Positions 28,095 to 36,874 of a stretch of DNA of 64,000 bases are shown piece by piece. The translations under genes and the position numbers were made by a program. Each line of letters starts with the position of its first letter. The first letter of the stretch is position 1. Source of the DNA: JAPOUP01 sp965199865 (GTDB taxonomy: Bacteria > Pseudomonadota > Alphaproteobacteria > Rhodobacterales > Rhodobacteraceae); NCBI GenBank assembly GCA_965199865.1, contig CBDATU010000005.1:319552-383551 (forward strand), written 5' to 3'. The notes below the pieces were generated by a model, which had not been told where the DNA came from, did not search any database, and worked only from the letters and a program-made list of their open reading frames with translations.

Positions 28095-29057
28095 ATGCAA
28101 AGGAAAATTTTCAGGACCGCCACGAGTCTGCACGGCCCCTCAGCCGCGAATTCAGCATGAAGGATAACACATATGATATCAGGACCGATCAGGGGGGGGG
28201 GCGTGCGCGTAGCGCTGGCGAATGGGCTTTCGCACGAGCAGATTTTGCGCTGGCTTCCTGACGCTGAGCCGCCTGATTTGGCACGTTTGGTGCAGCTGTG
28301 AGAATTCGGCAATGCAATCTGGTCATGACCATGAGACCATCAGGATTCGTCGGGAGGGCCGCCTGCCCCGTTGATATGGCGTGGAAGCCATTTCGCCGAC
28401 GGAGTTTCAATGACCTGTCCCAAAGGTGAATCTGCCATCATTGCGGTGAGGAACTTCGCTGAAGTAGGTAGGCGACTCCTACAAGGCGTCTGGCCTGAGA
28501 CAGTCTCCGATACACCACTTACGAATGGGGTGGGACCGCCGCAACGATGGCATGGTCGACTGAAATTCTGGACCCAGCGGACTCGCACAGTGCTTCCTGC
28601 TGACCCTTGCGGCTTAAGAAGCCCGAAATCATTGCATCCCGCATCCCGGGCACATGGCATTCGCCGGATGACCGGATCACCGTGCGTTGACCTCCGTTAC
28701 TGTCCGATAGGGTAGCCCATCATATCTGTTCTCCGTCGAAGCGGCATCCATTAGGAAACCCAAACCTCGCGGAAAGTCCCAGCAGCGTCCGGTAGACCAG
28801 TGATCCGCACGGATGCCAGTCAGCAGCTACCGCACCTCGCGAGCCTGTTTCCCGGAAACCACACGCAAATCCAGTCCCTTAGGGTCATGCAAACGCACCA
28901 GTCCGTTCATATAGTGCGCAGGAAGAATCTAGAAGATGGTATCGGCCAGACAAAGAGGGAAGCCTGCACCAAACACCTACGAAAGTGGTTGATTGCAGAA
29001 TTCAACCCGCCTGAAGCGGTCAGGCCTCGCGGAAATGCAGCCTCCTGGTTAACCCTG
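28095..29057. other. Long gene-poor stretch (963 bases)
   Basis: No recognisable gene. It contains a run of ten G residues at 28192-28201 inside a short open frame (28174-28302), and several longer but featureless frames on both strands. It may be a graveyard of decayed genes. Confidence 0.45.
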
Positions 29058-29939
29058 CTAGAATTCAGCACTCTCGCAGGAAACCGTTGCCAGATCGTAT
29101 GACAGATCCCCAAGCCCCCCTTCAAAGATCTGCCGTTCGGCGATCCAGGTGCGGGAATCGTCAAAAAACTCCCTCGAATAGGGTTCAAAAACGATTCGTT
29201 CGCCTGGCCCAAACAGCCGCGTGTCCATCTGCTCACGGAAGCGTTCAGGGAATTCGTTGCGGTAGTAGTGAGTATACCGCTCCTGTCGCAGATCGATGTC
29301 CCTCTGCGCCATGCGTAGGGCGCTGAAATATTTCTCGACATCCGCAAGAACCGCATCCTCGGCGACCATGACCGCCATCATGAACGAGGTGTCGATCACC
29401 TTTCGAAATCCCAGCTGCTCCATGAAATAGTAAGGTCCGCTGAAGAGACTGACGGCGGGTATGTTGCCGTCGATCATATGCTCCATGCGGCTGAAGAGGA
29501 GACCATCCGAAAAGGACAGACTGATCTCATCCTGTGAAAGAAATGGCTCCAGCGCCTGAATCGTCGAATAATGGCTACCCGACTGGTATCCGACGGAAAT
29601 CGGGACATTGGCGAGATCTTCAGGGCGTTTGATGTCCGAATCCGCCGGAACGAAAATCCCGCAGGGCGAAACCGAATAGGCATTGGCGTAGAGCTTTCCA
29701 TGGCCGGAAGCTGCAGCCACATTGACCGTCCAGTGGCAGGCGGAGCTGACGTCACAGGTCCGCCCCTTCTCGAATGTCTGGTATGCACCAACCCGGTCTC
29801 CGAGATCATGCCGCCTGCCACTGATCGAGAGCAGCTGGTCCTCAAGCTCATAGTCAAGCCCGACCTCGTCAAAATACCCTTTCTCCACCGCAATCCACTC
29901 ATGTAAGCGCATATGTGGCGCAATCACGAATTTACCCAT
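29058..29939 (-). CDS. NMT1/TauA-like periplasmic-binding-fold protein without signal peptide
   Basis: A 293-residue type 2 binding-protein fold. The N terminus FVIAPHMRLHEWIAVEKGYF matches the start of the mature domain of ABC-type nitrate/sulfonate/taurine and thiamine-precursor binding proteins. Inner features include CHWTVNVAAASGHGKLY and VPISVGYQSGSHYSTIQAL. No signal peptide or lipobox is visible, so it may act in the cytoplasm as a sensor or enzyme rather than as a transporter subunit. It is the last gene of a minus-strand operon with TRAP genes and a TPP enzyme. No ABC permease or ATPase is near. Confidence 0.7.
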   Translation of the reverse strand: MGKFVIAPHMRLHEWIAVEKGYFDEVGLDYELEDQLLSISGRRHDLGDRVGAYQTFEKGRTCDVSSACHWTVNVAAASGHGKLYANAYSVSPCGIFVPADSDIKRPEDLANVPISVGYQSGSHYSTIQALEPFLSQDEISLSFSDGLLFSRMEHMIDGNIPAVSLFSGPYYFMEQLGFRKVIDTSFMMAVMVAEDAVLADVEKYFSALRMAQRDIDLRQERYTHYYRNEFPERFREQMDTRLFGPGERIVFEPYSREFFDDSRTWIAERQIFEGGLGDLSYDLATVSCESAEF

Positions 29940-29965
29940 TAAAGCCTCCCTGCAGGAATCCCCTG

Positions 29966-31267
29966 CTATTTCATGGTTTCGGGTAGGAACAGGGCGATCT
30001 GTGGAAAGGCCACAAGAATTGCCAGACAGACCGCCATTGCAACCCAGAACGGTAACACGCCCAGGAAAATGGTTCCCATGGACACATTTGCTGCCACACC
30101 CTTGACGACAAAAACATTGATGCCAACGGGCGGCGTGATCAACCCCATTTCGATAACGATGACACAGATCACACCAAACCAGATAGGGTCAAAACCGAGC
30201 CCAGTGATGATCGGATAAACCACCGGCATGGTGACCACAAGCATCGCCAAGCCGTCAAAGAACATGCCCATGACGATATAGCCCAGGAGAATCAGCGCCA
30301 GCGTGTCATAGGGGCCAAGCCCAAGATTCCGCAGCTCGACTGCCAGTGTTTCGGGGATGTGCGTCAGGGCCAGGAAGGGCCCGAACACATGTGCGCCGAT
30401 GATGATGAGATAGAGCATCGCCGTCATCGTGACAGTTTCAAGAAGAATGCCAGGGATCCTGGAGAGCCGCACGTCACCGGCCAGGACTGCCATTACCGTG
30501 ACCAGCGTGGCCCCTACACCCGCGGCTTCCACCGGGGTGAAAACACCCAGATAGATGCCACCAATGGACACGAGAATGACTCCGATCAGGGGAAGCGATC
30601 GGAGACTGGCCCAGAGCTTTTCCGACCCGGTGCTCTTAGGGCCTTTGGGTCCCTCTGAGGGCTTGAGGGTGGTAACGAAAAAAATCACCACAATGAATAG
30701 TAGTGACAGAAGAATGCCCGGTAGAATGCCCGCGATGAAGAGCTTACCGATGCTCTCTTCCGTAAGAATGGCATAGAGCACGAAACCGGTCGAAGGCGGA
30801 ATCAGGATGCCAAGTGTCCCGCCTGCGGCGACCGAACCAGTGGCCAGCCCATCAGCATAGCCAAAGCGTTTCATCTCTGGCAGGGCCACCTTTCCGATCG
30901 TTACGGCAGTTGCAACCGACGAACCTGACACGGCGGCGAAAGCCGCACAGCCCAGTACGGTCGAGGATGCCAACCCTCCCCGCAACCGCCCGATCCAGGC
31001 ATAGGCCGCCTCATAAAGCCGTTGCGAATAGCCGGCCGCTCCCGCCATGTTTCCCATCAGAACAAAGAGCGGAATGATCGACAGCGCATAGGCGGTGACG
31101 GAGGAATAGGTTTCAGATGACATCGTGGCGATTGCGGCGCGCTGGCCGTCGATGGCCCAGATGCCGCCAAAGCCCACGACCAGTAGGGCCATACCAACCG
31201 GCAGCCGGGCGAACAGGCAGAAAAACAGGGCTACAACACCCCCGACGCCGATCAGGGTTTCATTCAT
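29966..31267 (-). CDS. dctM: TRAP transporter large permease (DctM)
   Basis: Twelve-helix ion-driven membrane subunit of a TRAP importer, 433 residues. The start MNETLIGVGG at 31267 overlaps the small-permease stop by eight bases and was chosen over an upstream in-frame start that shadows dctQ. Family motifs include SGSSVATAVTIGKVALPEMKR, GGTLGILIPPSTGFV and PVEAAGVGA. It forms a complete TRAP set with the two genes upstream. Substrate is probably a carboxylate but is not deducible. Confidence 0.93.
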   Translation of the reverse strand: MNETLIGVGGVVALFFCLFARLPVGMALLVVGFGGIWAIDGQRAAIATMSSETYSSVTAYALSIIPLFVLMGNMAGAAGYSQRLYEAAYAWIGRLRGGLASSTVLGCAAFAAVSGSSVATAVTIGKVALPEMKRFGYADGLATGSVAAGGTLGILIPPSTGFVLYAILTEESIGKLFIAGILPGILLSLLFIVVIFFVTTLKPSEGPKGPKSTGSEKLWASLRSLPLIGVILVSIGGIYLGVFTPVEAAGVGATLVTVMAVLAGDVRLSRIPGILLETVTMTAMLYLIIIGAHVFGPFLALTHIPETLAVELRNLGLGPYDTLALILLGYIVMGMFFDGLAMLVVTMPVVYPIITGLGFDPIWFGVICVIVIEMGLITPPVGINVFVVKGVAANVSMGTIFLGVLPFWVAMAVCLAILVAFPQIALFLPETMK

Positions 31268-31775
31268 GATTTGCGGAGCCTCGACGCAGTTGAAGGAAGA
31301 GTTGAAGCGCCAATACAAGCGCAAAGAGACCCATTCCAACCGTGATTGCGCCATAGGCAATCCAGACCGGTATTTCGATCATGTTGGTGACATCTTCGTA
31401 CTCATATGCATCAAGCGTCTTGTCCCAAGTCTTCGAGATAAGGAGATAAAGCACGAAACAGCCGATGAATCTGGCAAAAACGTCTCCCAGATACCGGCCA
31501 CGGCTTCCGAGAACGCCATCAAGGATATCGATCCTGATGTGATCCCCTTTCCAGGCTGTGAAGGGCATCGCCATCATGACCACGAGCGACATCCCGATCT
31601 CCACAAGCTCCTGATCGCCCAGGATAGGCTGGTTCAGCACATAGCGGCAGAAGACCGACCAGCTGACCAGCAGCATTATGGAAAATAGGACGAAACTTCC
31701 CAGAAGAGCCGTGCCTTTCAAAAGGCGCTCCAGCAGTGCTAGAGCGCCTTTGACTGAGTTACTGGGAGAACGCAT
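31260..31775 (-). CDS. dctQ: TRAP transporter small permease (DctQ)
   Basis: A 171-residue four-helix membrane protein. Family landmarks are the conserved RYVLNQPILGDQELVEI in the first half and AWKGDHIRIDIL in the second. It overlaps dctP by one base (TAATG) and dctM by eight, so all three TRAP subunits are co-translated. By family knowledge it stabilises the large permease. Confidence 0.93.
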   Translation of the reverse strand: MRSPSNSVKGALALLERLLKGTALLGSFVLFSIMLLVSWSVFCRYVLNQPILGDQELVEIGMSLVVMMAMPFTAWKGDHIRIDILDGVLGSRGRYLGDVFARFIGCFVLYLLISKTWDKTLDAYEYEDVTNMIEIPVWIAYGAITVGMGLFALVLALQLFLQLRRGSANHE

Positions 31776-32761
31776 TACATGCGGAGCGCCGCAGCCCAGC
31801 CGCTTGCATCGATGCCCTCGCCGTCCAGCTCAGCAATGATCTCACTAGCCAGACCATCGCTGGCTGCGTTGAACTCCGCTGCCGCTTCGTCAGACAGGGT
31901 GATCACTTCACCTCCTTCCTCGACCCATGCAGCAAGTGCCCTGTCCGAGGCGTTTGTCATCGTGACACGCCCGCCTTCAGACATTACCGCACCTGTCATG
32001 CCATTGAGCTTGGCCTGGGTATCGGCATCAAGCGCCTCCCAGCTGTCACGGTTCATCACCAGCATGAACACGGAGTTGGTCGCATTCATTCCGGTCGTGA
32101 TGTATTTTGTCACCTCACCCAGTTTGAAGCTGGTCAATACGGACCCATCCACAAGTGTGCCATCCACGACCCCGGTCTCCATCGACTGATAGACCTGATT
32201 AATGGGCATGGAAACGGCTGTGGCCCCCCAGGCCTCAACAAGCCGTCCCGTGTTCTTGGACGGAACCCTGATTTTCAGACCGGCAAGGTCGGCCAGACTG
32301 TGAATTGGTTTTTCATGCATAAGCAGCGAGGCGTTCCCAGCCGTCCAGAGGCCCAGCAGCTTGGTGCGCCGGAACTCTTCGTCCAGCATTTCGATATTGG
32401 CCCAGATCGCCTCGGTCTTATTTTCCCCGGGCTTGACGATCCCGGGAACCTCAACCAGCAGGGTCTTCTTGAACTGCGACGCCGTATAGCCAGGCAACGC
32501 ATAGACGATGTCGGCAACGCCATCGATCACCCGGTCATACTGCTTTACCGGACCCTTGCCGAGCTCGCCACCCGGATAGACGCGGATGGTGGTTGCACCC
32601 CCGGTCGCCTCAGCCAGCTTCTCTGCGAGTGGCAGAAACATCTCAAGGTGGAGATGGTATTTTGTTGACGAAAAATGCGCGAGTTTCAGTTCGTCAGCCT
32701 GCGCCATCGCGCCGATGGCAAGCGCGGCCATGCCGCCCAGTAAGGATTTGATCAAGGTCAT
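31775..32761 (-). CDS. dctP: TRAP transporter periplasmic solute-binding protein (DctP)
   Basis: A 328-residue extracytoplasmic binding protein. A signal peptide MTLIKSLLGGMAALAIGAMA with AQA cleavage precedes DELKLAHFSSTKYHLH. The DctP signature region AGLKIRVPSKNTGRLVEAWG contains the conserved arginine that usually binds a substrate carboxylate. The next gene, dctQ, starts within its stop codon. The gene lies 29 bases after the TPP-enzyme gene, suggesting one operon and a substrate handled by that enzyme. Confidence 0.94.
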   Translation of the reverse strand: MTLIKSLLGGMAALAIGAMAQADELKLAHFSSTKYHLHLEMFLPLAEKLAEATGGATTIRVYPGGELGKGPVKQYDRVIDGVADIVYALPGYTASQFKKTLLVEVPGIVKPGENKTEAIWANIEMLDEEFRRTKLLGLWTAGNASLLMHEKPIHSLADLAGLKIRVPSKNTGRLVEAWGATAVSMPINQVYQSMETGVVDGTLVDGSVLTSFKLGEVTKYITTGMNATNSVFMLVMNRDSWEALDADTQAKLNGMTGAVMSEGGRVTMTNASDRALAAWVEEGGEVITLSDEAAAEFNAASDGLASEIIAELDGEGIDASGWAAALRM

Positions 32762-32790
32762 GGATTCCTCCCTTTTCCGATATCCAATAG

Positions 32791-34521
32791 CTAGTGTGGG
32801 CCTGTTCGCTCTATGGCGATGTTGAGCAGGACTTGCCTGCGCTCCGTTGTAGCGACCGAGATTGCCCGATTCAGGGCCGCCGGAAGGTCTTCGCCGTCAG
32901 TGACGGTCTCAGTGTAGGCGCGGCATGCCGCCGCTGTCAGCGTAAAGTCCGGGCTGGGCCGGAGCGACGTCAACGGCACATCGTTCGACTTCGCTGCCAA
33001 TCCGCCTCTGTAAAGCCCCTCAACCGAATGACGCACCGCGCCCCATTCCCCGTTGTTGAGCACCAGTGTGATGACCGGAAGACCAAGCGCTTCACATACC
33101 TGATGGCTCGCTGTAGGATTGGCGAACATGTAACTGCCATCCCCAACCGTCGCAAAGCAAAGCCGATCCGGGTCGGCCAATTGTGCACCCATCGCCGCGG
33201 GCAGCCCCCAGCCCAGGCCACCCGAATGCGGTTCCTGAAAATAACTGAGATGGTCATCCAGTTCCAAAGGTGGCAGCGGGCAACCCAGTTCATGAAACAC
33301 GCTGGCCTTTCTACCTTTGATCGCCTGGCCCAGACAGTGGCTAACCCATTCCTTGGACATCGGCCCCCTACAACCCTGAAGCGCCCTCTTCCGCACCGCT
33401 TCACGTTCGGAAGCCGAAACTTCCGCTATCAGCGCACGCCGCGCCGCGATACGTGCGGTATCAACCCTATGCGCACCAACAGCGGCGATCAACTCAGGAA
33501 TGGCAAGGTCCGTATCACCTGCCAGAGTGATGTCCGATCGGAAGCTGCGCATGGGCGTGGAACGCGCAAAGAGAGGGTCCGGCCCCATCTGGATGACCTT
33601 TGCATTCCCACCGGGTGCCGCCCGATCCGGCCACCAAGGTGCCAGCGCATTGATCACCAGGACAACATCGGCCTCCCTGAGGAGCGCGTCAGGCAGCCAG
33701 CCGACATGGCAGGGCGATGACATCGGGATGGCAATCTGATTGGCCCAATAGTGACAGAGTGGTATCGCCCAGTCTTCGACAAATTGCGCTAGAGCGAAAA
33801 ACGCCTCAGCCGAACCGGCCCCTCGCTGCGCAATGATCAGCGGACGCTCCGCCTCCGCCAGCAGCACGGCGGCCTTTGCCAGCGCCTCCCTGTCCGGTGC
33901 GGTTCTGACCGGTGACATATGCGACGGCTCATCAAGCCCTTCCGTCAGGCAGGCTTCGCATAGGACCTCACGCGGCAGACTCAGATAGACAGGTCCCCTG
34001 GGCGTTGAGTTTGCGATGGACCAGCCTCGATCCAGAACCGCCGATACCTGGTCCGGGAATTTCAGCTCATAGTCCCACTTGCACGCTTCGCGCACCAGAG
34101 ACGCCTGATCATACATCTCCTGTCCCCAACCGATGGGCACCGTGCGGGCGCCAAACCGGTCCGCTTCCGCAACCGGGGTGCGGCCGGACATCATAAACAT
34201 CGGGATCTGATCGCAGGCCGCGTTGATGGCACCGATACTTCCGTTGGCAAGCCCAACATTCGTGTGCAGCATGACGGCCTGGGACCTGTTCGTCAGGAGC
34301 GTGAAGCCATGAGCCATTCCCATCGCGACATGCTCATGCGGTACGGTGATCGCCTGCGGCAGGTCGATACCCTTTTCCCTTGCCTCGATCAGCCCTTCAA
34401 TGATTGGCGGAAAGTCGGTACCCGAATTCGCAAACACATAATCGACGCCCAAAGCCTTCAGTTTGCCAAACAGCGCCCCTCCAGCCGTGACGGCGATCCG
34501 TCCATCAGTATCCTTCGGCAT
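32791..34521 (-). CDS. Thiamine-diphosphate-dependent enzyme (acetolactate synthase-like family)
   Basis: A 576-residue three-domain ThDP enzyme. The N-terminal Pyr domain has the catalytic glutamate E63 in TVPHEHVAMGMAHG, and the middle domain follows. The C-terminal PP domain has the ThDP/Mg motif GDGSYMFANP with the downstream LVLNNGEWG. The chemistry could be carboligation or decarboxylation of a 2-keto acid; relatives include acetolactate synthase, glyoxylate carboligase, sulfoacetaldehyde acetyltransferase and benzoylformate decarboxylase. First gene of the operon TPP enzyme-dctP-dctQ-dctM-binding protein. The context suggests it acts on an imported 2-oxo acid. Exact reaction unassigned. 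Confidence 0.85.
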   Translation of the reverse strand: MPKDTDGRIAVTAGGALFGKLKALGVDYVFANSGTDFPPIIEGLIEAREKGIDLPQAITVPHEHVAMGMAHGFTLLTNRSQAVMLHTNVGLANGSIGAINAACDQIPMFMMSGRTPVAEADRFGARTVPIGWGQEMYDQASLVREACKWDYELKFPDQVSAVLDRGWSIANSTPRGPVYLSLPREVLCEACLTEGLDEPSHMSPVRTAPDREALAKAAVLLAEAERPLIIAQRGAGSAEAFFALAQFVEDWAIPLCHYWANQIAIPMSSPCHVGWLPDALLREADVVLVINALAPWWPDRAAPGGNAKVIQMGPDPLFARSTPMRSFRSDITLAGDTDLAIPELIAAVGAHRVDTARIAARRALIAEVSASEREAVRKRALQGCRGPMSKEWVSHCLGQAIKGRKASVFHELGCPLPPLELDDHLSYFQEPHSGGLGWGLPAAMGAQLADPDRLCFATVGDGSYMFANPTASHQVCEALGLPVITLVLNNGEWGAVRHSVEGLYRGGLAAKSNDVPLTSLRPSPDFTLTAAACRAYTETVTDGEDLPAALNRAISVATTERRQVLLNIAIERTGPH

Positions 34522-34935
34522 CAGCCTGGTTCATGCTGACCGGAGTCGAGGTCCCGTCATCGGCGTCGATACCTAAGCGACCGACCTGAAAGTGAACCTC
34601 CATTGACTCCATCTCCCCGCTTCCACGCTGAAGCGCTACGCCCGTCTCGTTCCAGCGCGAAGGCTGACGAAGGGCCGATGGTCGGAATTTTGCCCTGGTC
34701 ACCTGTTCCGCGCCAGGGGAAACTGCAATCCCGACGCATCGGACCTTATGGCGACTGTCCGTGCAGCGCAAGCTTCTCCTCAGGCCCTGATGCCCCAGGG
34801 ATTAAATTCCTGTCGAAGGTCGAGTGAATTGTACCAACTCACTTGCATTTTTCCCCGGGAATCCCCACGGATACAACAAGTCGCCAAACTCACCGACAAT
34901 CCGCCGTTACGGCACAACCCTGGAGGCCATATAGC
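34522..34935. other. Divergent promoter region between the TPP/TRAP operon and the GST/thiolase operon
   Basis: About 414 bases with no credible gene. It must carry leftward and rightward promoters. A GGAGG at 34922-34926 serves the GST start at 34936. Confidence 0.5.
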
Positions 34936-35571
34936 ATGACCATTGAACTGTACTGCTTCGGCGAGTCCGGCAACGCCTACAAGGCGGCGCTGGCTCTGGA
35001 GCTCTCCGGCCTGGCCTGGGAACCGAAATTCGTCGATTTCTTCAACGGTGCGACAAGAACCCAGGCTTACCGGAACGAAGTCAACGAGATGGGCGAGGCT
35101 CCGGTTCTGGTGGACGGTGATCTAAAGCTGAGCCAGTCCGGTGTGATCCAGCACTATATCTCGGAAAAGACCGGCAGGTTCGGCGGAAAGGGAATTGAGA
35201 AATATGAAGTGCTCCGCTGGGTATTATGGGACAATCACAAACTGTCGAGCCAGGCGGGCATGGCGCGCTTCCTGATGAATTTCCTGCCTGAGGACCGCAG
35301 GCCAAAGGATGTCATTTCCTTCATGCAGGGCCGCCTCAAATCGGCCTACCAGGTGCTTGACACGCATTTGCGGGATCGGGACTGGATCGTGGGGGACGGA
35401 CTCACAAATGCCGACATCTCGTGCTGCGGGTATCTGTATTACCCCGAGCCTTTCGGTTTCGACCGCACCGACTGGCCCGGCATCGACGCCTGGCTGACCC
35501 GCATCAGCGAACTGCCCGGATGGAAACATCCCTATGATCTAATGCCCGGAAATCCCGGGGACCGGGCCTGA
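34936..35571 (+). CDS. Glutathione S-transferase family protein
   Basis: A 211-residue cytosolic GST. The N-terminal thioredoxin-fold domain starts IELYCFGESGNAYKAALALE and has the glutathione-contact stretch APVLVDGDLKLSQSGVIQHY with the conserved S. The C-terminal helical domain includes the N-capping motif TNADISCCGYLYY. The start at 34936 follows GGAGG; the upstream in-frame extension lacks homology. First gene of an operon with thiolase 16 bases downstream, then a FadJ-like protein. It may conjugate or isomerise an intermediate of that pathway, but this is inference. Confidence 0.9.
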   Translation: MTIELYCFGESGNAYKAALALELSGLAWEPKFVDFFNGATRTQAYRNEVNEMGEAPVLVDGDLKLSQSGVIQHYISEKTGRFGGKGIEKYEVLRWVLWDNHKLSSQAGMARFLMNFLPEDRRPKDVISFMQGRLKSAYQVLDTHLRDRDWIVGDGLTNADISCCGYLYYPEPFGFDRTDWPGIDAWLTRISELPGWKHPYDLMPGNPGDRA

Positions 35572-35586
35572 GGAAGGATAGAACCC

Positions 35587-36798
35587 ATGGTGGACGCCTA
35601 TATCTATGACGCCGTGCGGTCGCCGCGCGGAAAGGGCCGCAGGGACGGCTCACTGCATGAGGTGACAGCAGCCAAACTCTCGGCGGATATGCTCAACGCA
35701 CTGAAAACGCGCAACAACCTCGACGGACATGTAGTTGAGGACGTCATCTGGGGAAATGTAACCCAGATAGGTGAGCAAGGAGGATGCCTGGCCCGAACCG
35801 CGGTGCTCGCCTCCACACTCGATGAATCGATTCCAGGCGTTTCGATCAACCGCTTCTGCGCCTCCGGTCTTGAAGCGGTCAACATGGCTGCGAATCAGGT
35901 TCGCGGCGGCGCGGGTGAAGCCTATATTGCCGGCGGCGTCGAGATGATGGGACGCGTTCCGATGGGAAGCGATGGAGGCGCTGTTGCAGCGGATCCGACG
36001 ATCGCGATGAACGCGTATTTCGTACCGCAGGGCATCAGTTCCGACATCATCGCGACCGAATACGGGTTCAGCCGCGACGATGCTGACGAACTGGCAGTGC
36101 GCAGCCAGAAGCGGGCCAAGACCGCATGGGACGAGGGAAGATTCAGGGACTCAATCATTGAAATCAGGGATCTCAATGGCATCCCGATCCTGGATCACGA
36201 CGAATACATGCGGCCGGAAACAGACATGCAGACGCTCGGTGCCCTAAAGCCCAGCTTCAGGGACCTGGGTGAGACCATGCCCGGTTTCGACAAGATCGCC
36301 TTGATGAAATATCCGCATCTGGAAAGCATCAGACATATACATCATGCGGGAAACTCCAGCGGGATCGTCGATGGCGCCGCGGCCGTTCTGGTCGGCAGCG
36401 AGACCTATGGCAGGCGGAATGGACTGAAGCCGCGTGCACGCATTAAGGGAACGGCCAAGATCGGTACTGATCCAACCATCATGCTGACGGGCCCGGTACC
36501 GGCAACACGGAAGGTTCTTGCTGAGAACGGGCTTGAAATCGGAGACATTGATCTCTTTGAGGTCAACGAGGCATTCGCCTCCGTCGTTCTGCGCTTCATG
36601 CAGGCATTCGATGTCGACCCGGATGTGGTGAACGTGAATGGCGGCTCAATCGCCATGGGCCATCCGCTTGGCGCCACCGGTGCGATGATTCTCGGAACGC
36701 TCCTCGACGAGCTTGAACGCTCGGACAAGGAGACTGGACTCGCCACGCTCTGCATCGGTTCGGGAATGGGTGCCGCGACGGTGATCGAGCGGGTCTGA
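35587..36798 (+). CDS. Acetyl-CoA acyltransferase (thiolase, FadA/FadI-like)
   Basis: Thiolytic cleavage of 3-ketoacyl-CoA, the last beta-oxidation step. The 403-residue protein has all active-site elements: nucleophile C91 in INRFCASGLEAVN, the histidine in MGHPLGATGAM, and the second cysteine in CIGSGMGA. An AGGAAGGA ribosome binding site lies upstream. It is followed by the multifunctional alpha-subunit gene, the normal partner of this enzyme. Confidence 0.95.
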   Translation: MVDAYIYDAVRSPRGKGRRDGSLHEVTAAKLSADMLNALKTRNNLDGHVVEDVIWGNVTQIGEQGGCLARTAVLASTLDESIPGVSINRFCASGLEAVNMAANQVRGGAGEAYIAGGVEMMGRVPMGSDGGAVAADPTIAMNAYFVPQGISSDIIATEYGFSRDDADELAVRSQKRAKTAWDEGRFRDSIIEIRDLNGIPILDHDEYMRPETDMQTLGALKPSFRDLGETMPGFDKIALMKYPHLESIRHIHHAGNSSGIVDGAAAVLVGSETYGRRNGLKPRARIKGTAKIGTDPTIMLTGPVPATRKVLAENGLEIGDIDLFEVNEAFASVVLRFMQAFDVDPDVVNVNGGSIAMGHPLGATGAMILGTLLDELERSDKETGLATLCIGSGMGAATVIERV

Positions 36799-36874
36799 TG
36801 CATGAATTCGCCTGAGGTCGGCCTGTGCCGCTGACCTGGCAGCCACAGGGCCATGACCTGAAAGGGCCAGAGAC

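Noticed and set aside
29058..29939. Naming the signal-less binding-fold protein as a thiamine-precursor or taurine binding protein
   Set aside because: No signal peptide, no ABC partners and no diagnostic ligand residues, so a specific name would be guesswork.
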